Shown here in pieces: positions 21,167 through 22,377 of a stretch of 22,377 bases of DNA. Position numbers and translations under genes: made by a program. The stretch is from contig URQW01000045.1 in NCBI GenBank assembly GCA_900550105.1, forward strand, positions 1 through 22,377, written 5' to 3'. Each line of letters opens with the position of its first letter. Position 1 is the first letter of the stretch. The stretch is from an uncultured Pelosinus sp. (GTDB taxonomy: Bacteria; Bacillota; Negativicutes; UMGS1260). The notes beneath the pieces are model-generated. The model searched no databases. It was not told where the DNA came from and saw only the letters and a program-made list of their open reading frames with translations.

Positions 21167-22374
21167 TAATCGATCACCTCCGCAAATTTAAAAGAAGTTG
21201 TTGCAACGGCCTGCGAGTCATAGTCTGTCGTCATCGTATCATTGTCATGGCGATATTTATTCAGAAAAGAAATCATTTGTATGTCATCGCATTTAAGCGG
21301 TCGCTTTAAGACAGAGTCTAAATATATTTTCCCATACTGCTCATTGCTGTCCATAGCATAGCCTGCCACTTCCAGCAAAAAGCCCTCGCCGTTTCGTAAA
21401 AATACGGCAAGGGTTTTCTTTTGAGTGCCAGTATAGTATTTGAAATAAAGAGGCCACTTCGCATAAAAAAACTGCTGTCCTGGTAAAGCGTCTTGGAGTA
21501 ATTCAAAATCATTGAACCAGCTCGGCGCATAAAATGACTTCCAACAGCCGCGGCAGCGTGTAAAGAAGCGTTGCAGATTATTAATCTCAGGTCGCGATAG
21601 TCCAACATATTCGATATCCAAAGTCTCGCTTGGATCGTTACTGCGCAGGTCATATTTAAAAATCCCCGTATCGTTATCAAGGCGCTTGGCATTACGCGAA
21701 AAGGAAGAAGCAATGTCCTTGGTCCAACTTGGCGGCGTCATAAATACCTCATAACCCTTGTAATAGTTTGGAATCCCCTTCCCCCAAAACAAATTAAATG
21801 ACTCATCGTGATATTCGTCATAGGCAGTAAGCTGCTCCGGAGCATCATAATCGACTAGGAATTCGTAGGAGAGTTTCGTATCTCCGACAACGCTTGTAGT
21901 CATATTATAGTTGCCCTCTTGCTTTAGCGTCGCCCAGGCCACCGGCAGTATAATCGTTTTCTTGGCTGGCCAAGTCAACGTCGTTCTCTTATCTAGTTGA
22001 ATCGTTCCATCGATGGCCAAATTGCGCATTTTATAATAATTGCCGCCGAACTCATCAGAGTACCAAAGCACGACATTTCCTATGTCGCGGTACTGCCATA
22101 GCATCTCCTTAGACACATTAACCATCGTGGCGCCTTCCGGAATGGTATCTTCCGTTTCATAGGCCGCAAACCAAAGAGGCACCTTGATGGCCTCGGTCTG
22201 CTTTGCATACGCTACTTGCCTAAGATACTGGCTCTGCCATGCCTTTAACGCAATATAGTCAAATGTCATCACTCGGCGTGGTTTGGGGCGAAGGGCCATC
22301 CGCTGCTCACGATTGCTATAAGATTTGTGGATTTGTGTTTCAAAAATGAGCTCTTCCGTTACATTACCAGACAA
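21166..22374 (-). CDS. Distal-tail-like phage tail protein
   Basis: A 402-residue protein preceding the hub gene, the position of the distal tail protein (DUF2460/GTA gp12 place) in this tail type. N-terminal EQRMALRPKPRR (23-34) is characteristic. The two halves look related: the N-terminal part has an R-P-x-R...FDY...Q region, and the C-terminal part (LDIEYVGLSRPEINNLQRFF, then FYAPSW) repeats a similar plan, so it may be a duplicated beta-fold. The start is TTG 22374, placed by the in-frame TGA directly before it at the window edge; its ribosome binding site would lie outside the window. ATG at codon 26 would cut the conserved block, so TTG is preferred. Confidence 0.7.
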   Translation of the reverse strand: MSGNVTEELIFETQIHKSYSNREQRMALRPKPRRVMTFDYIALKAWQSQYLRQVAYAKQTEAIKVPLWFAAYETEDTIPEGATMVNVSKEMLWQYRDIGNVVLWYSDEFGGNYYKMRNLAIDGTIQLDKRTTLTWPAKKTIILPVAWATLKQEGNYNMTTSVVGDTKLSYEFLVDYDAPEQLTAYDEYHDESFNLFWGKGIPNYYKGYEVFMTPPSWTKDIASSFSRNAKRLDNDTGIFKYDLRSNDPSETLDIEYVGLSRPEINNLQRFFTRCRGCWKSFYAPSWFNDFELLQDALPGQQFFYAKWPLYFKYYTGTQKKTLAVFLRNGEGFLLEVAGYAMDSNEQYGKIYLDSVLKRPLKCDDIQMISFLNKYRHDNDTMTTDYDSQAVATTSFKFAEVID

Positions 22375-22377
22375 TCA

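Noticed and set aside
21318..21713. A second minus-strand frame inside the distal-tail gene
   Set aside because: It is an out-of-frame overlap with low-complexity composition and no ribosome binding site.

Overview
The window reads as the boundary between a low-GC Firmicute chromosome and the late end of an integrated prophage. Strong GGAGG-type ribosome binding sites, frequent TTG and GTG starts, and a Gram-positive-type LexA (DinR) box point to Firmicutes. The tail tip is of the lambda/GTA type found in phages of outer-membrane hosts, and a spanin-like gene closes the lysis region, so I infer a diderm Firmicute (Negativicutes, perhaps Pelosinus/Sporomusa-like). That assignment is inference. 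No rRNA, tRNA, CRISPR array, insertion sequence, integrase, terminase or capsid gene is visible.

Left end (1-1690). A small HAD-family phosphatase gene lies on the minus strand. It is followed on the plus strand by a comM/yifB (Mg-chelatase-like AAA+ ATPase) gene that is homologous to its family up to the SANPCPC motif at about 1686 and is then replaced by unrelated DNA. I read this as the prophage attachment junction. A two-HTH XRE regulator follows in the same direction. Its reading frame opens inside the comM sequence and it ends at a perfect 18-bp hairpin.

Cargo zone (2232-10414, all minus strand). It contains a two-TM membrane protein of unknown function; an SOS-controlled Y-family DNA polymerase operon with two small downstream genes; a small conserved gene with its own terminator; and a sensory group. 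The sensory group is two bacteriohemerythrins, a zinc-ribbon protein, a tandem HD/HD-GYP c-di-GMP phosphodiesterase, a 4HB methyl-accepting chemotaxis protein and a short CheW-like protein. This zone lies between the lysis genes and the attachment junction, the usual place for lysogenic-conversion genes. The MCP-CheW pair is bracketed by two near-identical copies of a terminator sequence, one of which ends the phage lysis operon.

Lysis zone (10703-13284, minus strand). In transcription order: a TM/coiled-coil protein, a holin-like protein, a zinc amidase endolysin, a 50-residue ORF, a C-terminally anchored protein carrying a tail-fibre-type motif, and a spanin-like protein. Their starts and stops overlap or nearly abut, so translation is probably coupled.

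Tail zone (13371-22374, minus strand). In transcription order: a distal-tail-like protein, a hub protein with lambda-gpL-like cysteine spacing (a probable Fe-S site), a 1043-residue J-like tip protein with an unusual hydrophobic/His-rich insertion, a tail fibre, two small structural proteins, a tandem pair of paralogous probable receptor-binding or accessory proteins, and a small protein ending at a terminator. Together these form the late tail-lysis operon of a siphovirus-like prophage.
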